NCBI GenBank assembly: GCA_930367205.1
Contig: OV884013.1
Coordinates: forward strand, 120,753,827 to 120,817,826
Length of the DNA: 64,000 nucleotides
From: Acanthosoma haemorrhoidale
Lineage: Eukaryota; Arthropoda; Insecta; Hemiptera; Acanthosomatidae
Reading direction: 5' to 3'
In this document: piece after piece, positions 47,891-58,499 of the stretch
Layout: each line of letters begins with the position of its first letter
Position numbering within the stretch: the stretch's first letter is position 1
The notes under the pieces: generated by a model
What the model saw: the letters and a program-made list of their open reading frames with translations, nothing else
Database searches by the model: none
What the model was told of the DNA's origin: nothing
Translations under genes and position numbers: made by a program

Positions 47891-48974
47891 CTTAGGTTAG
47901 TTTCTTTGTAAGATGTAACAGAATTTAGGGAATGAAAATTAAAAACACATAGGCTTTTTCTAAATGAAAAAGTAAGTTTTGGTAGACATTAATCTGCTAG
48001 CTTTAAGAATCTCTCGATCGGCTGATACAGGGAGGAATAGTTTGTGCTTCGCCCCGAGTACTGACTGTTGATGAAGCCTTCGAAACGTACGATGAGTATT
48101 CATCAGCGACTCCTGAAAGGGGAATACTTCATCACCAAGCAGCAATCTCGACTAGTCCACGTGAAGTGAAAGCCAATGCCGAATCCTGGTGTGTAGTACA
48201 CAGGACTCCAGAGTCCACATGGTTCCCGCCTTAATGCTGGCTATTAATCAACTCTCTCATATTTCCATGTACTTGCTGAGGAATTAGAAAACATAATTAC
48301 AAATAATAAACTTCAGGTGGGGTTATAAATTGTAAGTTCTTTAGTATTTAAATTAATAAAGGGGTTTGATATAGATGTAGCTTATTTAGAAGGAATACGA
48401 AATTTAAATTCTTAGTCGATCCTAAATTGCTTTGGGTTGTTAGTACACTTTCATTGGTCAATCCTGCCATCGTTCGTGATCCTGGGTGCCCTCCCTGTTG
48501 TTTCCTCTACTCCCTCATTATAGGAGAATGTGCAAGGCATAATGATTAGTGGTTTCTTCTAATGGGAGATGTAGGTGTTCAGAAAATATTATTTCTGTAA
48601 TCGTTACACGACAGTGACGCTTGTGACGCTATTTCCTTGCAAATCTAAAAAAAAAAAACTGAGTGACCAAAGGTCAGAACCATTTCCATGCGTACGATGT
48701 ATGCCTGAGCAGATTCAACTCCATCAAGAAAATATCCCATGAGTGGTATCTTCCGCCCTTTCATCACTTCTCAATTGCTTTACTTCTAGCATGATTGAGT
48801 AGAGAGGCACTATGGGCCACTTCATCAGGGGATGAGTAGGATGGGGAAATGTCTGGCCTGCAAAGAAAAATTGATATGCGACTTCAGTTCATCAAACATA
48901 TTCACCTAAGAAGCTAGAACAATGATTAATTAGCTGAAGAAACAAAGAAGAACTGCTACAATTATTTTTTATTA
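47891..48974. other. Unassigned sequence
   Basis: GC-richer parts lie at 48010-48240 and 48430-48560. No gene or repeat family member recognised. Confidence 0.4.
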
Positions 48975-49735
48975 TAATTAACTTTATTATGATAAAATTA
49001 CAATGTGCTTTATTTAATACTTAATAGGCAATAAGTAATTCAGATACATGTTCTAATTCATACCATATTTACAATTCATCATTTGCACGCTCATTCACTC
49101 GCTAAAGAGGAAGCGGAGTCTTGGGAAGTCTTCCACGCTCTTCCGTCAGCCGCGTCACCGGATACGAGCCAGTGGAGGCTGACGAAGAGCGCGAGAGCCA
49201 CATACGCTCAGGACATGATTGGAGAAACTGGTCATTGCCAGGACTCCCACTGTCACGCATTTATAGCAGGTCACGAAGCCATTGCCGTTTTAGTCTCCGA
49301 GGAGGATGCGTGGTGCAGTGCAATGACTGTGCTAGGTGATAAGAGTGGGTGGTTAAAGAATGTAGGGTATATTAAGATCGTTATGAAGGGTTTTGTTGCT
49401 GAGGTAATAAAGGGCATTTACTATTGTTCTCAGGACTTTTGATTGAAAGGATTGGATATGCTTGATCGACTTTTTTGCTGCCCCCCATAGCTCTAGTCCG
49501 TATGTCCAGATTGGTTTAAGTATAACTTTGTAGATTAGTAATTTATTTTCTATTGAGAGATGGGATGTCCCTTGAAGTAGTCTGTACAGTTGTCCAAAGC
49601 GTCTGTTAATTCTTGTAGATAGCCTCGTATGCGGGTTCCAAGTCAGTCTTTTGTCGAGATGGAAGCCTAAGTACCGCACTGTCTCGGATACAGGAAGAGG
49701 AATTGAAATAATAATGAAATAAAAAAATAAACTAG
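48975..49735 (-). mobile_element. 5'-truncated Jockey-like retrotransposon copy
   Basis: On the minus strand ORF2 is readable from about 49725 (PLPVSETVRYLGFHLDKRLT, LYRLLQGTSHLSIENKLLIY, KPIWTYGLELWGAAKKS, VLRTIVNALYYLSNKTLHND), followed after deletions by the ORF2 end and the 3' UTR. The terminal attgtaattttatcataata lies near 48987. Confidence 0.93.
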
Positions 49736-50364
49736 CGGTTTGGGTTATCTGCAGTTGCAATGCTTGGAGGATCGTGGAGCGGAAGTGCTTATTATTTTTA
49801 TTTATTTACTCCTGTAGGAAAATAAAAAATAAGAATAAGAATTACGACCGTTGTGTTCCTCCTCGTGACGGAGTACAGCGATAAAAACTAATGCCCCAGA
49901 TCCAGTAAGCTGTGAAGAGATAAGCTAGAAAAATGAGAAGCAGATAAAAGACCTTCTACCGTCCCAGGAGTCTATGCTTACATTTCGAGGGGAAGATTGT
50001 GGAGCGTGCTTCATCACAGAACTAGTGGTTTAGTTCATCCTACCACAATATCTTCTCCTTCTTTGATTCTACCGGCAAATACTACAAGGAAAAAAACACT
50101 GGCGAAGTGGGATGATGCAATAACTAATAAATACAAAAACATATATATTCTAATTGACAATATAAAAATCTTAACATTATTTATTATATTTTTGGGAGTG
50201 ACCGACCAGGCCTGTTGCCCAAAATGGCCGGTCTTCCTTGGAGGGAGGGCTGGTTTGCCATCACCGCCCTTGTGCCTCTCTTGTTCTTGTACCCGGATCT
50301 GTCTTTCCTACAAGACCAGCTCCTGTAGCCAAAAGACCTATAGTCGACGGAGCAGCGGACCACT
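49736..50364. other. Unassigned sequence
   Basis: A frame of 129 codons is open on the + strand at 49997-50386, Cys/Ser-rich toward its end, with no recognisable domain. The last part (ggctatataatatacaagaa) recurs at about 51477. Confidence 0.35.
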
Positions 50365-51063
50365 CCATAACCACGAGGCTATATAATATACAAGAATAGG
50401 GGGGGAAATCATATTTCCCCCCTTCCTTGCCCCTTTCAATTTACAGATAATTATATATAATAACAGATCCTCAGGCGAATCTATTTAAAAATTATTTTTG
50501 TATTTCCTGTAGCGTAGCTACATTATATACAGGTTTTGTTATTTTATAAAAATTATATAATGGAATAAACATTATACGTAACTGGACTGAACTGACTCTA
50601 ATAAAGGTGATGGGGCTCACCTTTTTGATCAACCTTAAAACTAACTTACACACTAATTCTTAACCTAATTTTTCCCCGACAGTCTGTTGCCATCGATGCG
50701 GGAGGGGTGGTGGGGTCATAGTGTTAAACACTGGGTTTTTCAGGTGCTGCAACGAGTCAAAAAACTTGATGTGTCTCCGGCGGATGAACTCACCCACCGA
50801 CGGCATACCAAGCAACGGGTGCAGGTCGGCGTTTTTTAACCTCTCGAGATATGTCGGACCACTTTTCGCATTATCCCATTCTGTAAATGTTGGAGACATT
50901 TGGCTGTATTGTCAGTTAAGTGGGTAAATAGCGGGGGGGGGGCATATTTATATATCATCAGTTTGAGACGAAGCGACAGATTGGGTGATGTTAGCAAGTG
51001 TGATAGCCGGTAAGACCTGAGTCGTACTTTTTCTGATAATATATAATAATAATTGCAATTCAT
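50365..51063 (-). mobile_element. Non-LTR retrotransposon fragment with RT C-terminal part, family C
   Basis: The minus strand carries, in two frames, a Jockey-clade-like ORF2 end. SEKVRLRSYRLSHLLTS and NLSLRLKLMIYKY match the RT thumb order R.L..L......L.L..KLLIYK. CLQHLQNGIMRKVVRHISR follows, then, in the other frame, GMPSVGEFIRRRHIKFFDSL. The 3' UTR follows to about 50440, with the palindrome at 50603-50624 and agattcgcctgaggatctgt. One frameshift separates the two coding parts. It is clearly distinct from the 53-58 kb element. Confidence 0.75.
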
Positions 51064-51244
51064 AAATTACTCAATAACCAGCTTTGTTTTTTTCTTGACC
51101 CCTTTTATTTATCATTTTTGACAATATGTGAACAAATTCCGTGAACAAATATATACATATTTCTCCTTTTGCTGCATGCGCAGACGCATTCGAAGGAGGG
51201 AAGAATTACAACAATATCTTTTTGAAGTTAAAAGGTCAAAATAC

Positions 51245-51412
51245 AATATACACGAGTAGGTGATGGGGCTCACCTTCGGTTTACAATGTGGGATATATAA
51301 ACGTTACCAATAACCAGTCATTTTTCTTTCATAGCCCCTTTTAAATTTAAAGATAATTATATACAATTATAATGTAGATCCTCAGGTGAATCTATTTACA
51401 AATTATTCAAAA
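51245..51412 (-). mobile_element. Non-LTR 3' end, family C
   Basis: Minus strand: agattcacctgaggatctac, aattatctttaaatttaaaa and GGGGCTATGAAAG followed by a short A run (51325-51412). A further copy of the palindrome lies outside this end at 51258-51275. Confidence 0.7.
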
Positions 51413-51673
51413 ATTTTATGCTTCAAAAATTGATTGACCAGCCAGGATTGGAAGTACACATCGCGGACATCGCGGGGCTATATAATATACGAGAATGGGG
51501 CGAATCAAAGACAAAAAATAATATTTATCAAAATTATATAGTACTCATTTATTGGGAAGAAAGTAATATTGCCAAAAGTGGGAAACTGAGTTACAAGTTA
51601 CATAGCGATAAAGAAATGCGGAATATACTTGAAATATTTTCATTTAATATTTCTTATTAACAACGATGTACGA
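51413..51673 (+). other. Open stretch of 80 codons, unassigned
   Basis: 51418-51660 is open. Its part ggggctatataatatacgag resembles 50369-50390, so it probably belongs to a repeat, but no protein family was recognised. Confidence 0.25.
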
Positions 51674-52240
51674 ATATTCTAGGAGCTGTTAGTTATGTTT
51701 ATATATTCTAGGAGCTGTTAGTTATGTTTATATATTCTAGGAGCTGTTAGTTATGTTTATATATTCTAGGAGCTGGCTGTTAGTAATGTTTATATATTCT
51801 AGGAGCTGTTAGTTATGTTTATATATTCTAGGAGCTGTTAGTTATGTTTATATATTCTAGGAGCTGTTAGTTATGTTTATATATTCTAGGAGCTGTTAGT
51901 TATGTTTATATCTGTACCTCGGAGGGATACAACACTATGTCCATTTTCATAACTTTACAGGAGAGGAGTTTTAAACTTTTTTTCAACATTGGCACAGCTA
52001 TTTATTGAGATGTTGAAACAATATTTTACCAGAACATTCTATTTATTGTTATTTACATCTCAATAAATAGCTGTGCCAATAACACTTTTTGTTGAAAAAA
52101 AGTTTAAAACTCCTCTCCTGTAAAGTTATGAAAATGGACCTAGTGTTGTGTCCCTCCGAGGTACAGATATATTCTAGGAGCTGTTAGTTATGTTTATATA
52201 TTCTAGGAGCTGGCTGTTAGTAATGTTTATATATTCAGGA
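51674..52240. repeat. Minisatellite, 29 bp x 10, interrupted by a MITE
   Basis: Unit: tatattctaggagctgttag + ttatgttta. Eight units lie left of the insertion at 51911 and two to the right. A variant with a 4-base gain (agctggctgttagtaatg) occurs in unit four and again in the last unit. Confidence 0.95.
51911..52167. mobile_element. 257-bp MITE with about 110-bp terminal inverted repeats
   Basis: Ends: TCTGTACCTCGGAGGGA and TCCCTCCGAGGTACAGA. The first ~77 bp of the arms differ at two positions only; further inward one arm has an 11-base gain. The element splits a minisatellite unit, so the empty site is known. Removing it together with one TA restores the unit (TA at 51909-51910 and 52168-52169). 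A TA target duplication fits Tc1/mariner-type mobilisation. No coding capacity. Confidence 0.95.
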
Positions 52241-52589
52241 AAAACTATTTCTGCCCACAGATGAATTATTTTATTATCTTATGTCGGAATAATCTTGGTC
52301 CACTTAAGACACTTTATAGTGAAATGGGCGTTGGTTCAGATATCCCTTGACAGAAGGACATGTTAACGGAATCATCACTATTTTTTTTCTTTAAACAGTA
52401 ATTATTGCTAAATTACCATTACAAATAGGACTTGCAAATTTAATTAAACTAAAAGAAAAAAGAGGCCTATACTATAGCTGGTTATTTGACACTTGATGAC
52501 CTATTGGTATCATTACATTGTTTGTTATCTAGACCATTTTAATTGAATAAATTACCAAGCCTAAACCATTTTCTATAAAATATCTTCTA
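52241..52589. other. Unassigned AT-rich sequence
   Basis: No gene recognised. Confidence 0.4.
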
Positions 52590-52870
52590 ATATTGAGTAA
52601 AGGGGAGGAGGCCTGGGAGGGAATATAGGGGTAGGGAAAATTAAAACTTGCCATAGCTCGAGGGGGGTTTAATGACCGACGGGATGTGGTTAGGGGTAGT
52701 TAAGGCTTAAACGGCAGGTAGCGGCTTCTTTATGGTCCTGCCATAAACAATTTAACCCTTTAGCGGTCGGTATCCTTCCTCTTCTTCGGGGTTTGGGTCC
52801 CCTTTTGTTTCTTATGCCTGGTCCCTACAAAGGACACATGGGCTGAATAAGGCTATTGTTGCGGCCTGTG
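52590..52870. promoter_or_regulatory. GC-richer unique block with inverted TTTATGG sites (candidate CNE)
   Basis: TTTATGG (52729-52735) and CCATAAA (52741-52747) face each other with a 5-bp spacer; TTTATGG-type sites are bound by posterior Hox/Caudal-class homeodomains. The block contains no repeat copies and no coding pattern. Function is inferred. Confidence 0.28.
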
Positions 52871-53249
52871 TAACACCCCTCTTACAACTACTGCTAGGAA
52901 AATAGATAAATAAACTATTTAATTTTATGGCGATATCACATATCCGATAGTGTCCCATCTCACCAAGTGTACCTGATTATTTCATCAGTTCTAAGTGTAC
53001 GGATGGAGGTAGTTGATAATTCATTTAATTTGCCCACTTTTCACATTAGCCCCTTCACTCATTTTTGTATAGTAGGTAGTATACGTCACTCGACATGATT
53101 TGGTTTTAGTATTGGCCGTAAAAGTTTTAGACGATGTTTGAAGCCGAGAATATATATATATTTATACGCCCCTACCTGGGATATTAAAATGATCGTAAAA
53201 CAACAAAATTTAATCTTTTCGTTTATTCGCTATAAAGTTAATATTTTCA
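52871..53249. other. Unassigned sequence
   Basis: AT-rich flank of the full-length retrotransposon. No gene recognised. Confidence 0.4.
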
Positions 53250-53263
53250 TCTCTATTCCTCCT
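53250..53263. repeat. Target-site duplication, left copy
   Basis: TCTCTATTCCTCCT, identical to 57993-58006 on the other side of the element. Confidence 0.9.
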
Positions 53264-53600
53264 AGTTTTTGCGCATGCGCTACTTTCTGAAACACATCTC
53301 AACATCGCTCGTCCTTCGAATACTCTATTCTACCATTTTTAGGCCACAGTACAACCAAAAAATTGTTCTACCAGGCAACTTACGTGAGCTGGTCACGAGG
53401 GAGCCCTCAAGACGTAAGTAAATCGCTTATTTCATTTGTGTAGAACAAAAGTAAAAGTGAAATCGGATCGACAAGTCGGCCATTTTGAGAAGCATTTGTC
53501 ATAGCGCCATCGGATCGTTCACTAACGTCACTCAATTATAACCTCTGAGCTGCTACGTTCTGGTGGCTCAGAGCCAAGACCCGTGACTCGTGAATGAAAC

Positions 53601-54956
53601 ATGCGTTTCTATCAGCAGCTAATGTCAGCCGATAATAAAAAAAAACGTACAAGGTCGTTGGGACCTACCCCCACTCCGTCGCCGGTTAAACGTAAGCCGC
53701 GGCGATCTAACCGAAACATAGCACCTGAAAACTCTTCGGCTCCCAGCAGCTCTATGGAGGAACTACCATCACTACCATCACTACCTAGCACATCGAAAAA
53801 AACAGCAACAACCACTCATGAGTCTCCGTTTTTCACGCCCAATAGCTATGAGGTGTTGACAAATATCGAAATAGAGGACATGGACTCTACACAAACACCC
53901 ACACAGCCCAAGCCACCAGCAATATTCATACGAAACATCAGTAATTTTAAATTACTATGCACCTAACTAAATAAAATTGTAGGTACAGGAAAATACACTT
54001 GCCTCAATTGGTCCCGGGACACAAAAGTATCTCCGGACACTCCTGAGACATACCGTACAATAATTAAATACTTAGAAGAAACTAAGGCCGATTTTCACAC
54101 ATACCAATTAAAGCAAGAAAGATCACTGCGGGTAGTGATTAGAAACCTGCATCCCACTACACCAGCGGACGAGATAGAGAAGGAGCTATTAAGCCTAGGA
54201 TACAAGGTTCGCCAAATTACCAATGTGCTCCGTGAGGAAAGAAAAGAAAATAATGCAAGCACCAAGATACCACTGCCCTTATTCTTTGTGGAACTAGAGT
54301 GAACACCTGGAGTGGAAAAAATCTATGAGGTCACCCACTTGTATTACACAAGAGTACAGGTCGAAAAGCCTTACCCGAAACGCGATATAGTACAATGCCA
54401 TAATTGTCAGGCATATGGGCACACCAAATCATACTGCTACCACCCTCCCAGGTGTGTAAAGTGCAGTGGGCAGCACAAAAGCGAATTGTGCAAGAAGCCC
54501 ATAAAATCACCTGCTGTATGCGTGCTCTGTCAGCAAGGGCACCCGGCAAACTATAAAGGCTGTGAGGCCTATAGAATTCTAAAGTCCAGAAGCGAACAAC
54601 GTCGTCGCCCAGAAGAAGAAACGCCAGCCACAGGTAGCCTAAGAAGCGCCCCCGCCAGAAGTTTGAGGCCTTCAGTATCTTTTGCTGACGCAGTTCGGAA
54701 CATAGAGCAGTCACAGGCATTGCCTACTCCTCCTCCGCAAGTTCTTCTTCCCCAGCACTCCATTCATCTCAGCAACCAGCAAACTCAATCCCATCCTCAA
54801 CCACACATCTCGCATATCCCGCCACCTTCAAGCTCTTCAGATCTCACCAGCCTCTTAACCTCATTCCTAACAGAGTTCAGAACCCTAATTACCCCTCTTA
54901 TTTCCCTTCTTACAAATCTTGTCTCCTACCTTATCCCCGTTAAACAAAATCCATAA
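53601..54956 (+). pseudogene. Jockey-like ORF1 (gag-like protein) with two nonsense codons
   Basis: A single frame of 452 codons runs from the ATG at 53601 (or a second ATG at 53622) to the TAA at 54954, broken only by TAA at codon 122 (53964) and TGA at codon 234 (54300). The reading frame is otherwise intact, so each break is a point change. Order: basic, Pro/Ser-rich N-terminus; a conserved part with PPAIFIRNISNF; the region with TPETYRTIIKYL, FHTYQLK and LRVVIRNLHPTTPADEIEKE, typical of the RNA-binding domain of Jockey-clade ORF1; and three zinc knuckles at about residues 266-318 (CX2CX4HX4C, CX2CX3HX4C, CX2CX3HX6C). A Ser/Pro-rich tail with a hydrophobic end completes it. The family's product binds element RNA and helps deliver it to the nucleus. 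Confidence 0.93.
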
Positions 54957-57647
54957 GTGGATCCTTCCGACTCCTTATCCATTCTCCTTTGGAATGCGAA
55001 TGGTGTTCGCACCCACACTAACGAACTGACAGCATTACTCCATGACAAAAACATCGATGTAGCTCTTATTACTGAAACAAGACTCACAAGTAAACGATCA
55101 TTTACCGTTCGACAGTACCAGACTTATCAAACTGATCACCCAGATGGAAGAGCTCATGCAGGCACCGCTGTCATTGTCCATAACACCATATCCCATCACA
55201 TAGTTCCTTTGGTAGCACATGATTTCCTTCAATCCACTGCAGTGTCAATCACCACCCTCACTTTTCCCTTTACTCTAGCATCAGTGTACTGCCCTCCCAA
55301 TAAATCCATTTCCGATTCCCAATTCATCTCCTTTCTAGACTCCATCGGGCATCGTTTCCTTGTGGGTGGGGACTTTAACGCAAAGCACCAGCACTGGGGC
55401 TCAAGATCCACAAATACACGAGGACGTGCTTTGCTGTCTGCACTCACACGGAGACATTGCTCCACTATCTCTCCTGACACAGCTACCTATTGGCCATCAG
55501 ACCCCAACCGAAATCCAGATCTCCTTGACTTCTTCTTCTGCAATAGTTTAGGAACACTAAACTATTCACTCAAGCGCCTCGATGACCTCTCCTCCGACTA
55601 TAGTCCCTTATTATTAACCATTTCCCTAAATCCAATTCACAAACTGCCTCCTCCTTCATTTATTAGGGGCCCAGTTGACTGGGACCACTTCCGTCAGATT
55701 CTTACAGACTCTGTAGACCTCAAAGTACCACTGAAAACATCCCAAGACCTAGATGATGCAGTGCATTCCTTCACTACTCTGATCCAGAGGTCGGCCTGGG
55801 AGGCATCGTCACCCCATCGTCACCTAAAAATTCACAATCAAAATCCTTTACCTCAGTATCTCAAAGACCTAATCAAATCCAAACGCCACTCCAGAACAGT
55901 GTGGCAAAGATCCCGACATCCTGCTGATCGTCGCTTATACAATCAGTACTGCAGGCTTGTAAAGCGGCAATTGGCATCCTTCCGTTCCGATTCTTTCAAT
56001 TCCTATCTCTCCTCCCTGTCTACCAGGGACAACTCCCTGTGGAATGTAACAAAGAAAATCCTAAAATATCATCCTGTTTCACACCCACTCCGTCGTGATG
56101 ACGGGTCCTGGGCGGCTTCGGATGGGGATAGATCGGAGGAATTTGCACTGCATCTTTCCCGTACTTTCACTCCTCATCTTACCCCTCAAAACAGTAATCA
56201 CCGTCCAACTGTCGAAGATTTTCTCACTTCCCCTATCCCTCTCTCACTACCACCAAAAGCCGTTAACCCCTCTGAGGTTAAATATCTTCTGAAAAAATTA
56301 CCTTACCGAAAATCTCCAGGATATGATCTCCTTACTCCTCGAATCCTCCAACAACTTCCTCTTAAAGCCATAATCTTCTTAACCTATATATATAATTGCA
56401 TTATCCGAACGACGCACTTTCCTCTCCTCTGGAAACATTCCATTATTGTCCTATTCGCCAAACCCGGCAAACCACCCAATGACGCCTCATCTTACCGTCC
56501 AATTAGTCTACTCCCTATCCTCTCAAAAATTTTTGAAAAACTCCTATTAAAACGCCTACTTCCAATCGTTGAATCCAAAAACCTTTACCCTACTCACCAG
56601 TTTGGTTTCCGCCAACGACATTCCACAGCTCAACAAGGCCTTCGCGTTGTTGATCACATATCCTCAGCCCTTGAAACCAAACAGTATTGCACTGCTGCCT
56701 TTCTGGACATAGCTCAAGCTTTTGACAGGGTCTGGCACGCAGGTTTGCTTTACAAACTCAAAGGAAATTTACCGCAAACCCTATTCCTAATCCTACAATC
56801 CTACCTTTCAAACCGTTTCTTCCAAGTCCGCTGTGGTTTGGAATATTCTAACTACTATCCCATTAAAGCAGGAGTTCCACAGGGCAGTGTCCTGGGTCCC
56901 ATCCTCTATAATCTATACACTGCTGATGTCCCCTCTACTACCAATACCTTCTTGGCAACATTCGCAGACGACACTGCAGTCCTGTCAACCCATCCAGACC
57001 CTGATATAGCATCCCAAAACCTTCAAAAACACCTTGACGAGATCGAGTATTGGTGCAACCAATGGCGAATCAAAGTCAACGAAGGAAAATGTTCCCACAT
57101 AACCTTTACCCTCTGCCGCAAGTCCTGTCCGCCAGTCTTTTTAAATTCAATTCCTCTCCCTGTGTCTGAGACAGTACGGTATTTAGGCTTCCATCTCGAC
57201 AAGAGACTGACATGGAACCCACACACGAGACTAAAAAGACAAGAACTAAACCGACGCTTTGGACAACTGTACAGACTACTTCGAAGGACATCCCACCTCT
57301 CAATAGAAAACAAACTACTTATCTACAAGGTTATACTTAAGCCAATCTGGACTTACGGAATAGAGCTATGGGGGACAGCAAAAAAGTCGAACATCAAGCG
57401 CATCCAATCCTTTCAATCAAAAGTCCTAAGAACAATAGTAAATGCCCCTTATTACGTCAGCAACAAAACCCTTCACAATGATCTGAATATACCCTATATT
57501 CTTGAACTCATCCCTTCCAAGTTCACTAAATTCCATGGTAACCTATCCAACCACCCTAATTCCCTAGCACAGTCATTGCACTGCACCACTCATCCCTATA
57601 ATCCTCCTCGGAGACTTAAACGGCAGTGGCCTCGTGACCTGCTATAA
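54957..57647 (+). CDS. Jockey-like ORF2: endonuclease and reverse transcriptase
   Basis: An open frame of 896 residues directly after the ORF1 stop and in the same frame. The first codon is GTG, most likely a changed ATG. The endonuclease domain occupies about residues 7-220: WNANG at 12-16, TETR with E40, GGDFNAKHQHWG with D139, and LSSDYSP with Y215 where the catalytic His is normally found. The reverse transcriptase lies at about 440-730: SYRPISLLPILSKIFEKLL, HQFGFRQRHST, FLDIAQAFDRVWH with catalytic D584, AGVPQGSVLGPILYNLY, and FADDT with D671/D672. The thumb region VRYLGFHLDKRLTW and the C-terminal TYGIELWGTAKKSNIKRIQS, NAPYYVSNKTLHNDLNIPYI and PPRRLKRQWPRD follow. The length is normal for the clade. 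The RT residues look intact, while target nicking is probably impaired by H-to-Y. No RNase H domain is evident. Confidence 0.96.
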   Translation: MDPSDSLSILLWNANGVRTHTNELTALLHDKNIDVALITETRLTSKRSFTVRQYQTYQTDHPDGRAHAGTAVIVHNTISHHIVPLVAHDFLQSTAVSITTLTFPFTLASVYCPPNKSISDSQFISFLDSIGHRFLVGGDFNAKHQHWGSRSTNTRGRALLSALTRRHCSTISPDTATYWPSDPNRNPDLLDFFFCNSLGTLNYSLKRLDDLSSDYSPLLLTISLNPIHKLPPPSFIRGPVDWDHFRQILTDSVDLKVPLKTSQDLDDAVHSFTTLIQRSAWEASSPHRHLKIHNQNPLPQYLKDLIKSKRHSRTVWQRSRHPADRRLYNQYCRLVKRQLASFRSDSFNSYLSSLSTRDNSLWNVTKKILKYHPVSHPLRRDDGSWAASDGDRSEEFALHLSRTFTPHLTPQNSNHRPTVEDFLTSPIPLSLPPKAVNPSEVKYLLKKLPYRKSPGYDLLTPRILQQLPLKAIIFLTYIYNCIIRTTHFPLLWKHSIIVLFAKPGKPPNDASSYRPISLLPILSKIFEKLLLKRLLPIVESKNLYPTHQFGFRQRHSTAQQGLRVVDHISSALETKQYCTAAFLDIAQAFDRVWHAGLLYKLKGNLPQTLFLILQSYLSNRFFQVRCGLEYSNYYPIKAGVPQGSVLGPILYNLYTADVPSTTNTFLATFADDTAVLSTHPDPDIASQNLQKHLDEIEYWCNQWRIKVNEGKCSHITFTLCRKSCPPVFLNSIPLPVSETVRYLGFHLDKRLTWNPHTRLKRQELNRRFGQLYRLLRRTSHLSIENKLLIYKVILKPIWTYGIELWGTAKKSNIKRIQSFQSKVLRTIVNAPYYVSNKTLHNDLNIPYILELIPSKFTKFHGNLSNHPNSLAQSLHCTTHPYNPPRRLKRQWPRDLL

Positions 57648-57992
57648 ATAAGTGACAGTGGGAGTCCTGGCAATGGCCAGTATCTCCAATCATGTCCTGA
57701 GCGTCTGTGGCTCTCGCGCTCTTGGTCAGCCTCCGCTGGCTCTTATCCAGTGATGCGGCTGAGGTAGGGGCGTGGGGGACTCCCCAAGACTCCGCTTCCT
57801 CCTTCGCATGCGAGGGAGGTGACAACCATGTGGACTTGGGGGGCCTCTGGGCTGTTTGTAAATATTGTATGAATGAGCGAGTGAATGATGAATTGTAAAT
57901 ATGGTATGAATGATGACACTTATCTCAATTACTCATTGCCTAATAAAAGGCAGATTGTAATTTTATCTTAATAAATTGTTGTTTTCTCTCTC

Positions 57993-58006
57993 TCTCTATT
58001 CCTCCT
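57993..58006. repeat. Target-site duplication, right copy
   Basis: TCTCTATTCCTCCT, identical to 53250-53263. It follows a (TC)n-like tail, so the exact element boundary may shift by a few bases. Confidence 0.9.
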
Positions 58007-58499
58007 CCACATTTCAACGTTATATGGCGCTCATCTACTTCACTCTTGCTGAAGTATATGACAGAGTATCTTCGTACATTCAGGTACAAGGCAATCAGTC
58101 TATCTCTGCTACCTCACTGGCATGAAAAATAATCTAACACATCTGATAACTTTAAGGCATATATAATTGTTTTTTTTTTTTAGAATAATTGCTTTTAATT
58201 GGCCAAAAAAAGGAGAAAAAAAAAGTTGGCTCATTTCTCACTTATTTTCGATATTTCTCAACTCACTGCTCCAAAACTATTTAACGTCTAATTTCATGAT
58301 TTTTATGGCCCATGATTGGCATAATACGAAAAAACAGTTTTCGGAACCAACAGTAGAAATCAAGTATTTTATGCCGTTTCGGCCAATTTTAATTTGTTTA
58401 TGAAGTATTATTTTTTTCTTTGGTATCAATCATTTGCTTTTCATGAGGTACGGTTCTAATACATTGTTGTTTGTTTAATGTGGATCCATCTATAGTTAT
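58007..58499. other. Unassigned sequence
   Basis: AT-rich, no gene recognised. Confidence 0.4.

Larger units (their letters stand above)
53264..57992 (+). mobile_element. Full-length Jockey-like non-LTR retrotransposon
   Basis: An element of 4729 bp flanked by a perfect 14-bp duplication. Order: 5' UTR of 337 bp beginning AGTTTTTGCGCATGCGC, ORF1 (53601-54956) with a gag-like zinc-knuckle region, ORF2 (54957-57647) with endonuclease and reverse transcriptase, and a 3' UTR of 345 bp with AATAAA at 57970-57975 and a short ttgttgttttc tail instead of poly-A. Amplification of this class is by target-primed reverse transcription in the nucleus. The long exact duplication shows a recent insertion. 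Two stops in ORF1, a GTG in place of the ORF2 start and a changed endonuclease residue predict that this copy is not autonomous. All truncated Jockey-like copies in the window share its 3' UTR. Confidence 0.95.

Noticed and set aside
49997..50386. 129-codon plus-strand frame as a gene
   Set aside because: No recognisable domain. Its end overlaps a sequence repeated at about 51477, so it is probably repeat-derived.
54331..54720. 129-codon minus-strand frame
   Set aside because: Antisense shadow of the ORF1 zinc-knuckle region.
57023..57313. Minus-strand frames opposite ORF2
   Set aside because: Shadows of the reverse transcriptase gene; the same shadows recur in the truncated copies.
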